NCBI GenBank assembly: GCA_036186865.1
Contig: AP025065.1
Location: 10,916,696 to 10,980,695, forward strand
DNA: 64,000 bases
DNA from: Eustoma russellianum
Taxonomy: Eukaryota; Streptophyta; Magnoliopsida; Gentianales; Gentianaceae
Direction: 5' to 3'
Shown: one piece after another, positions 23,293 through 36,600 of the stretch
Layout: every line of letters begins with the position of its first letter
Numbering within the stretch: position 1 is the stretch's first letter
The notes under the pieces: generated by a model
Database searches by the model: none
Told to the model about the DNA's origin: nothing
What the model saw: the letters and a program-made list of their open reading frames with translations, nothing else
Made by a program: the position numbers and the translations under genes

Positions 23293-23809
23293 CAGTTAGG
23301 TTGATTTCATCTTAATAATTTGTAAACTTTTAGTGAAAAGATGATTACTTTTTGGATGTCGGTCTTTTCATAGCTCTGATATTTAAATGGATTCAGTTAA
23401 AACTACGTTAGTCTTTTACGAAATAGAGCTTAAAATTAGATCGTGAAAGATGAGATCATTTTCCTTATAAAGTAAGCTAGTCAGGATAATACCAGGAAAT
23501 ATGATCTTTCAGATGTTGATTGTAGTCTAACTGAAATGAAGAATAGTTTAACCTCTAATTAACAAGAGCAATACACTATGATGATATGAATATATTCAGC
23601 AAGAAAGCAAGGGGTTGATTATCTTTGAGATCTAAGGCGAAGATGTTGCTGGTCTAGTGAGAGGTTGATAAATTGCTATTGCAGTTTTCTTAATGAGATT
23701 TAGCCGTTGTATTGGATGAAAAATAAGAAAAACACACCAAATGCAGTATATTTCTGGAGAAAGTATTAGGCATTTGGCTTCATTTGTTTTCATGAGTAAT
23801 AATGAATTT
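23293..23809. other. Intergenic spacer between two SINEs
   Basis: A/T-rich sequence without open frames or recognisable repeats. Confidence 0.4.
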
Positions 23810-23820
23810 CAAGCTTGATA

Positions 23821-24084
23821 TAGAACAACATTACCTCATTGGTTTAGAGTCTCTCGCCTATGACGGAATATGGAAAGGTCAGATGTCGCGACCATGTCCA
23901 TATGTTAGAAACACACAGAGATTGTTTCCTGATGACCCATAATGAAAATTGCGTCAAACTGTGTCGATCAATTGCTACTTCGAAATATAAGAAGCGCATC
24001 CAATTTAGTGATTCATTTTACTTTATTTCATCATATTCCAAAAGTCAAACAAGAGTGTGTCACTCACTCTATTGTAAATGGAAA
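23821..24084 (+). mobile_element. SINE copy 2
   Basis: 264 bp, flanked by the 11-bp TSD caagcttgata (23810-23820 and 24085-24095). Same family as 23020-23278; the 3' end reads attgtaaatggaaa without a clear poly(A). Confidence 0.8.
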
Positions 24085-24410
24085 CAAGCTTGATACACTT
24101 TGGCACAAAAAGGCTGTCAGAAAAGCAGCGTACACAGGCCATGTTGGATGAACTATAAGCATATCTCCCTACATTAAAGTATCATGCCATGTACAAACCA
24201 AAATCGCCTACTGGTGTTTATGCGTGCAACTGTGCACTTGAACTGGAGCTTATGTACCAGAGAGCATGACATGCACAGCTGAGTCACGTAGAGCTTTCAC
24301 GAAAAGTTCTAATGGACCGCGTTCATCATTTCAAGATCTGGAGCAGTATTGGCATTCTGAACTGTATGGAAGCTTCTATTCAGGCTAAATAGGTTGAAGC
24401 TTTTGCACAA

Positions 24411-24619
24411 CTAGGGTTTGGTGGACTTGCCCTCTCCTTTGCTTGATTTCTTACTTTTCTTCTGCTTCTGCTTCAACTGAGCAAGGCCAGCAGCTGTCAC
24501 TTTGACGTTACCAACTATAGCAGCAACAAGCTCAGGGTCTGTACATGCCTTCATCAATTCCTTCTCTCTATTTGTTGCACCAGGCATGTGACCAAACAAA
24601 TTCATCGCGGTCTTGGCAG
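24411..24619 (-). CDS. NEMF: NEMF last exon j (NFACT-C end)
   Basis: AAKTAMNLFGHMPGATNREK, then ELMKACTDPELVAAIVGNVK and a Lys-rich end KQKQKKSKKSSKGEGKSTKP with the stop at 24411. This matches the conserved C-terminus of the family. Confidence 0.93.
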
Positions 24620-27600
24620 CTGTAGATATATTTTTGAAGAAAAATAAACGTAAAAATAGACATAAATATACGATGACACTTCATATCTTTTCACAAACTC
24701 AAGATGCTAATTGCCATGTGAAAAAAAAAACACAAAAGGGGGTGGGGTGAGGAGAGGGGGGGGGGGGAGGAGGAGGAGGAATGGAGAGAATAGTAGCTTA
24801 GGACTAAAAAGAGGATGAGCCAAAAAGCTAGCAAGAGTAATAGACAAGTACCTTTTCCTTTCTTCAGTGTACCAGGAACCAGCTTCACATGATACTTGTA
24901 GGACTGCAAAGCGCTATAAGGAGAACAGACGGGTACAGCATACAATAAAATGTCAGTTGGCACTGGATTTCCAGTCAAGTAGTCCACATCGTTCAGCTTC
25001 TCTTTTTCTTCTTCACCTATCTCATGAACATCCTCCTCCTCCATTGCTACTCTATCCATTTCATTTGCAGCATTAAACATATTGGCGTTAGAGCCGCTGA
25101 CTTCTTCCATATCAGCCGTAATCTTTGATTCTTGACCGAGAAATTCTCGACAATCACGGGACAGATGACCAACTTTTTTACACTTAAAACATATGATCGG
25201 AGCGTTATCAAGACCTATGCACAGTGGAGGATTTGAAGATTAGGATGTGAAAGAACCAACAACACGGGGACAAAATAAAAAGAAGATGAACCACATTCAG
25301 TTCTTATTCCCTCTAGATGTGCCAGCTACATATATCCCGTCTCCATTGCAGTCTATCACCCTAAGTGTCATATCATTTTTCTTCATTTTTAGGGTTTTAT
25401 ATTGTTGCTGTCCAATGTCTTACACAAACCACCAAAAAATGGTTTCTTCTGAATCACTACTTCTATCATAAACTTTGAATACGTTAATAAAATCAAAAGC
25501 AACAGTATAAAATAAATCTTAAAAAATTTCCCCAGACTGGAGCATCCAAACAAAACCAACTAAAGATGCAAATAATTAGAAACCTACTCCCTCTCACCAA
25601 ACTCCAAAAAAAAAAAAAAAGGAAAAAGAAACATAAGGTAAAAACAAAACCATCGATAAGAGGACCCGATGGCATGTACAAAATTCACTTACCAGTTAGA
25701 GGCTTTGCTTCTTTATTGGTCATAGCCTTGGTAGTATCTACAGCTTTGTCATTCTTTTGAGGTTTTCCAGCTGCCTGATAAGCCGCAAGACTATCAGCTT
25801 CAAAAGAAGTTCATAACAACATAGGCATATACTATGCTCGTTGTGGTTTATATGTCAACAAACATCTGGTTTTGTATTCGAATACATCATCAGATACTAT
25901 GTTTCAACAGTCACATTTACACCTTTACTTTAAAGGAAGTCATGATCCAGTGAAAACTTGAAAATCAGTAATCAGCTCGACTTAAAGCAACATAATGAAT
26001 CCAACGGAAAATCAAGCATCACACCACATTGTAGCCGATGTCATATAGAGGGTATTAGATTTAAGTGATAATTTTAGGTATTTAGGCCAGAATCAAAGTT
26101 GAAATGATATAATATTTTGAAAAAGTCGTATTCTAAAGGCGCATATTGTATATTAGATATTAAGGGACACACAAGGAAGGTATGATTTAGGCTATGACTC
26201 AAAAAAAATTTAAATAAATAAAGCACATGAGAAATGAGTGATCCATATACCCCACATAGTGGGAAAAAGGCTTGAGTGTTGTTATTATTGTGAATGTCTT
26301 CCTTTTTTTTTTCTTTTTCTTCTTTTAATGTTTTCATAAAGTCTTATTATGTTATATGTAGGTAATTCTTGTGATTCGTCAACCTTTCTCTTTGTTCTCT
26401 TCACCAAAGCTGAATAAATCAATTATATACCACCTTCACCAACCCTAAGAGTAAAGGTTCAAGATTGTAACCAATGCAATTCTGACACTTACAGCCAATA
26501 AAGACATACGAATGCTCCTCTCCTCCTCATCTTGATCTGCATACTTCTCCTTCACCTTTTTGAGCTTACTCTTTTGTCCTCGGCTGATCTTTCCAACACC
26601 TTGCTTTATATTGCTGACTTTGTCCTCTGGCTGACATACAGCTTCATAATTTGCTTCTGCCTCGTCTTTTCCATTTTCAGAAGATTCACAATTAGCACCA
26701 TCTGTTATTCCTTTCTTAAGCTTTCTTCTTTGAGCTTTTGAAATATATGGTTTCTCCCTTTTTGTTGCTTTTTCTGCTTCATAATTGTGGTCTTCTGTTG
26801 GTCTTAAAGAATCTTGGATGGCTTTATTTTTTGCAGATACTGTAGCAGATCCAAGCTCCAGTGCTTTGTCAATTAAATCTTCCAGCTGCGGCGTGAAGGA
26901 AGTCAATGCTTCACCAGAGGATCCAAAACTGGTACCATTTTCATCATGGTCACCTTTAGCAATGTCATAGGAAACTCTATGCGAAGCCTCAATATTTTTG
27001 CCAATCATATCTGATTGGTCAAGCATGTCCACTTTCGAGGGCAAGCACATTTGTGGTTCTTTGTTTTCTAAAGAATCAGTACAGCTTTGTGACTCCAATG
27101 TCAGCCTTTCATCAGGGACTTCACTCTCTGACTCGGAATCAGAAATTTCCCTGAATGACTCACTTTGTGCACTACCTTTTACGTCTTCCTCTTCACCTTT
27201 TACCCTCCTTTCATTCAAATGAGACCCCAAAGAAGTTTCATCCAAGCGAAACAGTATTCCAAATCCCATAACAAGAGGGTGTGGAGGAAGGAAATTTTTC
27301 TTCCCTCGTATCATGAAACTTCCGACAGTCAAATACTCACCAGTAGGAGCAGTTTTACTGACCTGGTTAGGGTAAACCCACCAAGCACTGGTCACAATCT
27401 TTGAGTCCCATGCCTGGCTGTGGCAAACCTTCCAGCACAAAAAGCACAAAAATCTTATCCAGAACAACCATAAAACGGGACATACAAGTAATCATCCAAA
27501 AAAAACAAACAGGTAAATAGATGAACTTACAGTAAATATTCCTGCCTGGTTCAAAGTCAGAGGGGGTACTGGACAATCAGACTTGTGATTCTTGATCACA

Positions 27601-30600
27601 GTGCTAGAAGCTCCATGAAGATCTGCATGTACATACCTATTTCATCAAAGAGAAACAAGATTTAGAGGAATAAGCATCAAAAGGGAGGAAAGACTGTACA
27701 AGTTTTTACATGTAAATGCCTAAGCAGCAGCAAAATGCATTACCCTTTTATATGGATCAATTCCAAGTACCGAGGGATAAAATCAAAATTGGATAAACAT
27801 AAAAACAAGGAACCAGCATAAACAGCGAGCACTGAAAAAGTTCACCAAAAGGAAATCCAGAATCTCGTCCAAGTACCTACTTAGAAGTTAGAAGCAAGTA
27901 AACATGGAATACATAAAAACCCTTTTAAGCCTTTATTCTCCTTAAAAAAGATTTTCAGGTTTACTTTCAAATATCTTTTTTTAAGTAAAATTTCATAAAT
28001 AGGCCAAAATAGCAAATTTACAAAATATGTTGCAAACTATACAACATTAGCTTGACTAACACCAAAAGATAGGTGGCTTACAAGAATTCTAACCATATAC
28101 TAGCGCCAGTATTTACAAAATTTGCCCTAGAGGGGCAACTTGAGTCAAGCATATATAACATAGAGCTAGAGTACATCTAACCACTTCTAATCTATAACAA
28201 GTTTGTTCACAAAAGAGAAGTCCATAGCCACGGGAAACATCTTGCTTTGGAAAGTGGCATAGAGTAGATGGAATGGGCATAAGAATTTTACTGCCCCATC
28301 CGCTCAAGTTTGGAGGAGACATCCGCATCTTGCATTATGTGTTGATTTATCTGTGAGTCCAATGAGGTGATCCACGCAGATTAGTTCTTTGCATGAAACT
28401 GCAGTAACCCCTTGTTGGATGGAATTCCTGCATAGATAAAGTCAAAAAGACACAATGGATCTGAAGGAGGACAAAAGATAAACAACGAGCTACCACAAAA
28501 TGTCTAGATGAAAACCTATTAGGTTGTGAAAAATCCCATTGGAAGACTGAAATTTACTGCAATTTCCCAATTTATTTATGATTTCTTTACTTTTCCAAGC
28601 AAAGGCACACAACCTAATATTTTGTAGGACCATGAATGATGGTTTGGATGTTCTTTTTTAGTCCCTTATGGAATCTTTGGTTTCTTTCTCTCCAAATTGA
28701 GTAAACCACTGTGGCTAAGCCAAGATAAACCAACTCCTTTTGGAAATTCGAGGGCCAGTGAGTTGCTAGGAGCCAATCCTGGATGAGCTCCTAAGAGAGA
28801 GTGAAAGTATGGCAGTTAAGCTTTGAGAAGGTGGCCAACCAAACTTTTTTTGACTAAGGGCAGTTGAAAAACAGATGATTATGATCCTCCTGGTGTGATT
28901 CGCATAAAAGGCACTCATTATCTTCCACAATGCCCCATTGAGCAAGTTTTTCTAGAGTAGACAACATCTCCCAAAATCCAGAGGATGAGGGTAAACCTGG
29001 GAAGAAGAAACCTACTCCAGACTATTTTGGTCAAGGGTATAGGTGGGGAAGTTGTAATGTTCACAAACGAAGCACTACTTCCAGTCTATCTGGGCTACCT
29101 ACTTGTTGGGGATTGGGAAGATGTTTGTTCGTGTCGTTAGGTTTTAGGCTTTTTGGGGTGATGCCATTTTTCCTAGGTCTAGGCTCCAGAGGGATAACAT
29201 TCGTGTGAATCTGGGGAGCAGGAGAAATTTTTGGGGAATCAGAGCTCTTTTGGTAACCCCTACCAGTGTTGTTTGATTTCAAATTTTGGGGGTTTTTGAG
29301 GCATGTTTGATAGCCTAGACTGGCTGGCCTTAGCATTTATAGTCTTGGGATATGCAGTAGTCGCAAGACAACTGTGTCCAAATGTTTTACAATTTGGACA
29401 TTGGGTAGGCATCCATTCATAGGTAATTTCCTGCACATATTGCTTACCATCTTCATCAATGAATGTTATGTTATTTGGAAGGTTGCCGTCAGCCTTTATT
29501 TCAACGCAGATTCTAGCAAAAGCCACACGGCCCTGTGAGGCTGTGAGCTTATCCATGAAGATTAGTTTCCCTATTAAGGAGCCTAGACCACTAAGTACAT
29601 GCGAGTTAAAGTAATGTAATCGCAGGTTTGGAAATTTGATGCAGACAGGATTTTTTCCAAACTCTTTCTAAGTACTTTTTCCAAACTCAGTCGCTTAATA
29701 GGCTTGTTTGGAGTACAAGGCAAAAGAAAGAGCACTCTATTGCCGAAAGGAAGAGGTGACTGATCAAGAATGCTTTGTTTCGAGTCTTCCGATTGGAAAC
29801 GAAAGACAAATAGATCATCTTCCTTCCTTTGGACTTCGAGAAGGCCTTTCGAAGTCTAGTGCTCTTCTGCAAACTTTTTAAAATAAGAGGCTTCATTACC
29901 CATTACCTAGCCTATAATTGCAGTACTCCATTTTCGCTTCGAGTCTGCATCCTCATCGGGGTTGATTCTGAATGATTTCTCATCTTTATCATTGCAGATC
30001 TGAGCTTGCATGAGGGTGGATGTTGCATCTAGGATGAAGTCAGGCTTGAGCAGCTAGGCCCAAGCTTACTTAGTCCTAATGAGCTGCTGCATGTTAGCTT
30101 TATGGGTTGGATACTGAGGATTGTAGAAAATAATATAGGCAGTTAATGTGTGCTGTCCTTCTTCCTATAGTCGACCGTTGGCTTTGTATTGTTCACAACA
30201 GGGTGTATTTTTTTGTTTTGTACCTTATAGGATAAATCACTTCCTGGGTGATTGGACAACTTATTACCGTTGGGGTTTTGTTTTCCTCCTTTGTGTATAT
30301 ATCTAACATCCTATTGTAAAGTGTTGATTAAGTGAATAAGAAATTATTCCACTTCATTGTTGAATCTACTCTCTACTGAATTTGTTGATGGTATCAGAGC
30401 ACTCTTTCTAGCAACCAAAACTACTCCTGGATTTTCTTCCCGTAGCGTTCTCTGAAAATCTTCATCATACATTTTAGTTCAAATTATCAGCTCACCGAAT
30501 AGTCCAAACTCTACTTCGGCAACTATTTCATTTTAAAAGAAAAATTTTGCAAACTCGTGACTGAAAGAGAAGGGAAAAAGGGAAAAAGAGATTGAAGGAA

Positions 30601-33600
30601 GAAGAAAACTCTGCAAATTTGTTACTGGAAGGGATGAAAGAAAACAATTGAAGAAAGAAAGGTTGAAGACAGAAGCCTCAGTCAAAATTAACGGATGCTT
30701 TTTCCCTCAATTTTTGCCGTCATTTATCGGGAAAATTAAAAAAAAAGGAGATATTTTGTACAAGGTGGCCAAGGTGGCTTCACGTATGATTGCCACCTGG
30801 AATCGCACTACTTTGGCGGTTTACACAAAACTTCTTCCATATCACATCTATCATTCTATCATTCCTTCACTTGGAAAAACGTCCCCTTCTTGTACTCTCC
30901 ATCAGAAGTCTCCTTCTTTATGCTTCCTTCCATCTCTGAGTTCATCTCAGAACTTCGTTTCTTCTACTTCTTCTTTTCTTTAACTCTGAATCTATATCAG
31001 AACTCTTCTTCATAGCTGATCTCCCATATCAACAGCTTGCATGGCAGAACAAGGAAGTGAAGTCACGTCTGCTACCGGGACAGGGAATAGATCATCAGGA
31101 TCCTCTAGATCTATTGTTGATTCTACTCCTGTTACCATCACAAATCAAAAACTAAATGGTAACAACTTCTTACCCTGAAGCAGGGCAGTTGAGCTCTTCA
31201 TCATTGAAGAGGGAACAAGGAATACTTATCAGAGAAAATGGAGATTCCTGCTGAAACTGAGGACAAGTTTTCAACGTGGGAAGCTGAAAACTCAATGATA
31301 ATGAGCTGGCTTCTTGGGTCAATGACTCTAAAAGTAAGTAACACATTTATGTTGTATCCTACAGCTGCTACCATTTGGAAAGCTACAAAGGAAGTGTACT
31401 CAAAAAGGGACAATATTTCTGAGCTTTATGAGTTGGACGCACAACTGAAAGATATCAAACAGGGTGATCAAACGGTTAATAAAATTTTCAGCAACCTTTC
31501 TCAGATCTGTCAACAAATTGACTTTCTAAAGGCTTATCAGTGGAATTGTACTACTGATAATCAACTATTTAGGACCATTAAAGAAACTCAGAGGATATTT
31601 GGCTTTTTGCCAGGGTTGCATAAGGACTTTGATGCAGTCAGAAGTCGTATCCTAGGTACAAAACCTCTGCCTGCCATGAACACTGTTTTCTCGGAGATAA
31701 GGCAGGAGGAGAGTAACTCAAAGTAATGATGGGACCATCCATTGTTTCTTCTGAGTCATCTGCTCTCACAACTCAGGATACTGTTAAGAATGATAATGCA
31801 TGTCTTGCCTCTAGGAGAGTTGGTACCAGTAGCCCAAGTGGATTTATTAAGAAGTACGGTAAATATTGTCACAGATATGACCATGTTATTGAGGAGTGTT
31901 ATAGGAGGCATGGTGCTACATAAAAGCCTCCACCTTTTTTCATACAGAACAATTCTAGACAAGGGTCATTTAGTAGGTTTGACTCTGGTAGATCTGAATC
32001 TAGGAGGTCTGATGCAGCTTCTTGGAGGCCCCCTAGAGCAGCAGTGGCGGATATTGGAGCAAAAGATACAGCTGAACCTACTTCCACCCAAGCTCAGCTG
32101 GATGCTGTGTTTAGGGTGCTGGGTAGTCAAAGGACCTAGGTTAGTAACAGTCAGATAAAGGTTACAATGGCCAATAGAGGTATAGGTGGTAAGTCTCCTA
32201 CATGGATTATTGATTCTGGTGCCACTAATTATATGACATTTGACAAAACTTTGCTACACTCATATAAAGCATTTGCTAATCATCCTAAAAGGGTTAGGAT
32301 AGCTAATGGTGATAATATGGATATTATTGGCTACGGGGATATAGTACTTTCAAATAAATTGGTTCTGAAAAATGTTATGTATGTTCCTAGTAGGATTGCA
32401 ACCTTATCTATGTAAAAAAGATCATGAGTGATAATCGTTGTTGGGTTGTGTTTTCACCTTCTAAATGTTATTCCTCCCTTCTTCTTCTTCCTGCTTCCAG
32501 GAGAGAGCTATGAAGGAGAAAGTCCCCAAGGAGATGATTGGCAGTGCCAATCATCATGATGGACTGTTCTTATTTGAGGAGGCAAAAAATGGATATTTTG
32601 AAGATTGTCCAAGTATCTATTCTTATATGTACAATGTGACTGTTTCTACAATAGATAAGTCTAGAATAGATCTTAGTTTGTTATGGCATCGAAGGTTAGG
32701 CCAACCTAACTTTTTGTATCTAAAAAAACTGAAACCTGCCTTGTTTAGTGATATCTCTTTTGATTGTCTTAAACGTGAAACATGTATGCTAAACAAACTA
32801 GAGCTCATTACCCTGCTAAAGCTTATCCTAAAAGTAACCATTTAACCTAGTGCATTCGGATATATGGGGTCCCTCTAGAACTTTGAATGTTAATGGTAGT
32901 AGATGGTTTGTGATCTTTGTGGATGATCATACTAGGGTTACCAGGACTTTTTTAATGAAGCATAAGTCTGAGTTGTCAAATGTGTTTAAAGTATTTGTGA
33001 ATCTCATACAAAACCAGTTTAATACCATCATAAAGAACTTCAGATCTAATAATGAAAATGAGTTCCTAGACAAAACAGTAAGGTCCTTTCTAAATGAAAA
33101 AAAAGGATCATCATCAAACATCTAATGTCTATACACCTCAGCAAAATGGTGTTGATGAGAGAAAGCATAGACATATACTAGGTGTTGCTAGATCTATTAT
33201 GTTCTCTATAAATATTCCTAAGTATCTGTGGGGTCAGGCTGTTTTGACTGCAACCTACTTGATTAATTGGATGCCTTTTAGGGGTTTTGGATCCAAAAGT
33301 CCTAAAAATAAACTTTTGTACATCTTTCCTCATTGTTTATTACTATCTGAGCTACCATGTGTGTAGCTTACGTGTACCTTCAGTCACAAAGGAGAGGTAA
33401 GCTTGATAGGAGATTCATCAAATGTATGTTTCTTGGATATTCTGGATCTCAGAAGGGCTATAAATGCTTCTATCCGAGAACTAGAAAGATTTATACTACT
33501 TTAGATGTTGTATTTGATGAAAATTCAGCTTACTTTCCATCTAATTATGTGTTAAGTCCTATGAACATTGAGCAGGAGAACTACTGGAGCATTATAGATA

Positions 33601-36600
33601 TCACAACTGTTGGTGATAGTTCATCTGAAAAAACAGTTGAGAACTCTTCCCATGACATCAATAACAGCTCAGATACTATCCAAGGGGAAGATGTGGAGAG
33701 AAAACAACAGGGAACTCTGGAAAGAAGAACCCAATTACCTATTACCCGGGTATAATACTAGGAGAAGGTTGCAAGTACCTTCTTGTGGTCCCTCTCACCC
33801 CTCTGTTCCTTTTGAAGCTATTGCATCTGACCTTAATACCAGTCCTGATTATAATCCCAGTTCTGAGCATGAGTTTGATGTGCCTATTGCTTTACGAAAA
33901 GGGACTCGTGAATGTACTAAACATCCTATACGTAAATTATTAAGTAGTATTGAATGCTCTTCCAAGCACCCTTTATGTAACTATATATCTTATGATAATT
34001 TGAGTTCTAACTTTAAAGGGAAAATTACACTTAGACCCCATGCGGTTTGGCTTAATTCTAAAAACAACCCCTCTCGTTTGGAATTATACATTTACCTCCC
34101 CTATAGTTTGGGTTAAAAACACACCGGCCAATTTCCGGCAAAACCACAGGGGGTAAACATGTCGGAAATCAGCCGGTGCGTTTTTAACCCAAACCATAGG
34201 GGAGGTAAATGTATAATTCCAAACGAGAGGGGAGGTCTTTCGAATTAAATAAACCACAAGGGGTCTAAGTGCAACTTTCTCTAGAAAGACAAATTTTATG
34301 TTTCATTAAATTCTATTCAATTTTATATGCATATATATATATATATAGACACGCACACACGCATATATATACACTATTTATTTTCTATTCAGTTATATTC
34401 ACTTAATAAAACACATATGTGAAAAATTTTATGTTTCATTAAATTCTATTCAATTTTATNNNNNNNNNNGAAAAGTTACACTTAGACCCCCTGTGATTTA
34501 TTTAATTTAGATTCAGTTATACATGCATATATGTATATACATGCATATATATATATATATAAGCATTCATGCATTGAATATCGTTATTATCTCTAATTTT
34601 CATTAGGCAAACGCAAAGGAAAAGTTACACTTAGACCCCCTGTGATTTATTTAATTCCAAAGACCTCCCCTCTCGTTTGGAATTATACATTTACCTCCTC
34701 TATGGTTTGGGTTAAAAATGCACCGGCTGATTTCCGGCATGTTTACCCCTGTGGTTTTGTCGGAAATTGGCCGGTGCGTTTTTAACCCAAACTATATGGG
34801 AGGTAAATGTATAATTCCAAATGAGAGGGAAGGTTTTTGGAATTAAGTCAAACCGCAGGGGAGCTAAGTGTAATTTTTCCAACTCTAAATTTACTGTTAA
34901 TCTTGATTCCGTGACCATTCCAGTTAATATTGAGGAAGCTTTATTAGATAAATACTGGAAGGATGCTGTTAATGATGAGATGACTGCTCTTATTAAAAAT
35001 AACACTTGGCAACTAGTTTCTACACTTAGAAATGTTAGACGCGTGGGATGTAAATAGGTATTTTTCCTAAAGTACAACTCAGATGGGTCCTTAAATAGGT
35101 ATAAAGCTAGACTTGTTGCAAAAGGTTTTACTCAATCTTATGGAATAAATTATTTAAAAACCTTTGTTCCGCTGGCTAAACTCAATACTGTAAGAATCAT
35201 TTTTTCTTTAGCAGTTAATCTCGACTGGGAGTTAACTCAATTAGACATCAAAATATCTTTCTTGATGGTGAGTTAAAAGAACAGGTGTTTATGAATATTC
35301 CCCCAGGATTTACTTCAGGTGAGACTCAAGGCGAAGTATGCAGATTAAAGAAGTCCATTTATGGTCTGAAGCAATCCCCAATGGCATGGTTCAGTAAGTT
35401 TTCACAGGTTCTTATTCAATATGGTTTTAAACGGGCTCAAAGTAACCACACCTTATTCGTTTACACCTCTGGGAAGACTGTCACAATTCTTATTGTTTAC
35501 GTAGATGATATGATTTTAACTGGAAATTGTAGTCTGAGTATTTCTCAAGTCAAGAAATATATGGCCACGAAATTTGAAGTTAAACATCTTGGGGCTTTAA
35601 GGTATTTCCTAGGCATGAAAGTAGCAAGAAGTAAAAAGGGGTTATGTATATCACAAAGAAAGTACGTTCTAAATTTGCTTGTTGAAACAGGTATGACAGG
35701 TTGTAAACTATCTTCTACACCTCTTGAACCGGGTTGTTCTAAGAATCTTGGAACTGGGACTGTTTTCAGACGTACATTCTTACCAAAAGCTTGTGGGAAA
35801 GCTTATTTACTTATCTCATACACATCTTGATATTTGTTATGCGGTTAGTTATGTCAGTCAATTCATGCACTCTCTTACTAATAAACATCTACAAGCTGCG
35901 TTGAGAATTTTAAGGTATCTTAAAGGTGCTCCAAGTCAGGGGCTGTTCTTTGGAAAGCATGAAGATAGGACTATACAGGTCTATACTGATGCAGATTGGG
36001 AGGATCAAGGGCTGACATGAGATCCACTTCTGGTTATTGTACCTTCTTATGGGGAAATTTCGTTACTTGGAGAAGTAAAAAAAACAATCTTTGGTGGCTA
36101 GGAGTAGCGCCGAAGCAGAGTTAAGGGCTTTGGCACTTGGCTTGTGTGAAGGCTTGTGGATTAAGAGGGTTTTACAAAACCTGTGTCAAAGGTCTGGTAG
36201 TTCACTGATACAAGCATATTGTAACAATGTTTCTGCTATGGTTGTCACTGCTATTCACATAGCAGAAAATCCCATTCATCATGACAAAACAAAGCATGTG
36301 GAGATCAATAGGCATTTTATTAGAGAAAAATTGGAGGACCAATCTCTTCAACTTCAGCATATTTCTTCTGGCGATCAAGTTGCTGACATACTAACTAAGT
36401 CGGTTTCCTAGGGACTTTTCCATAATCGATTATCCAAGCTTGGGTGTTTAAATGTGTATACCAAGCTTGAGGAGTGTAGAAAATAATATATGCAGTTAAT
36501 GTGTGCTGGCCTTCTTCCTATAGTCGATCGTTGGCTTTGTACTGTTCACAACAGGGTGTATTTTTTGTTTTATACCTTAAAGGATAAATCACTTCATGGG

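Larger units (their letters stand above)
33756..36411 (+). pseudogene. Copia-2 reverse transcriptase and RNase H, interrupted by a foldback element
   Basis: ALRKGTRECTKHPIRKLLSS precedes the foldback element; the frame resumes at 34890 (FTVNLDSVTIPVNIEEALLD; NTWQLVSTLRN). RT: MNIPPGFTSG, LKKSIYGLKQSPMAWFSKFS and catalytic LIVYVDDMILTGN (YVDD). RNase H: VYTDADWEDQ and ARSSAEAELRALALGLCEGL. Frameshifts near 35055, 35255, 35800, 36010 and 36090. Confidence 0.85.

Noticed and set aside
30389..30400. TGGTATCAGAGC motifs considered as tRNA gene fragments
   Set aside because: Each lies directly against an LTR end and is 12 nt long, so they are retrotransposon primer sites. No full tRNA cloverleaf was seen in the window.
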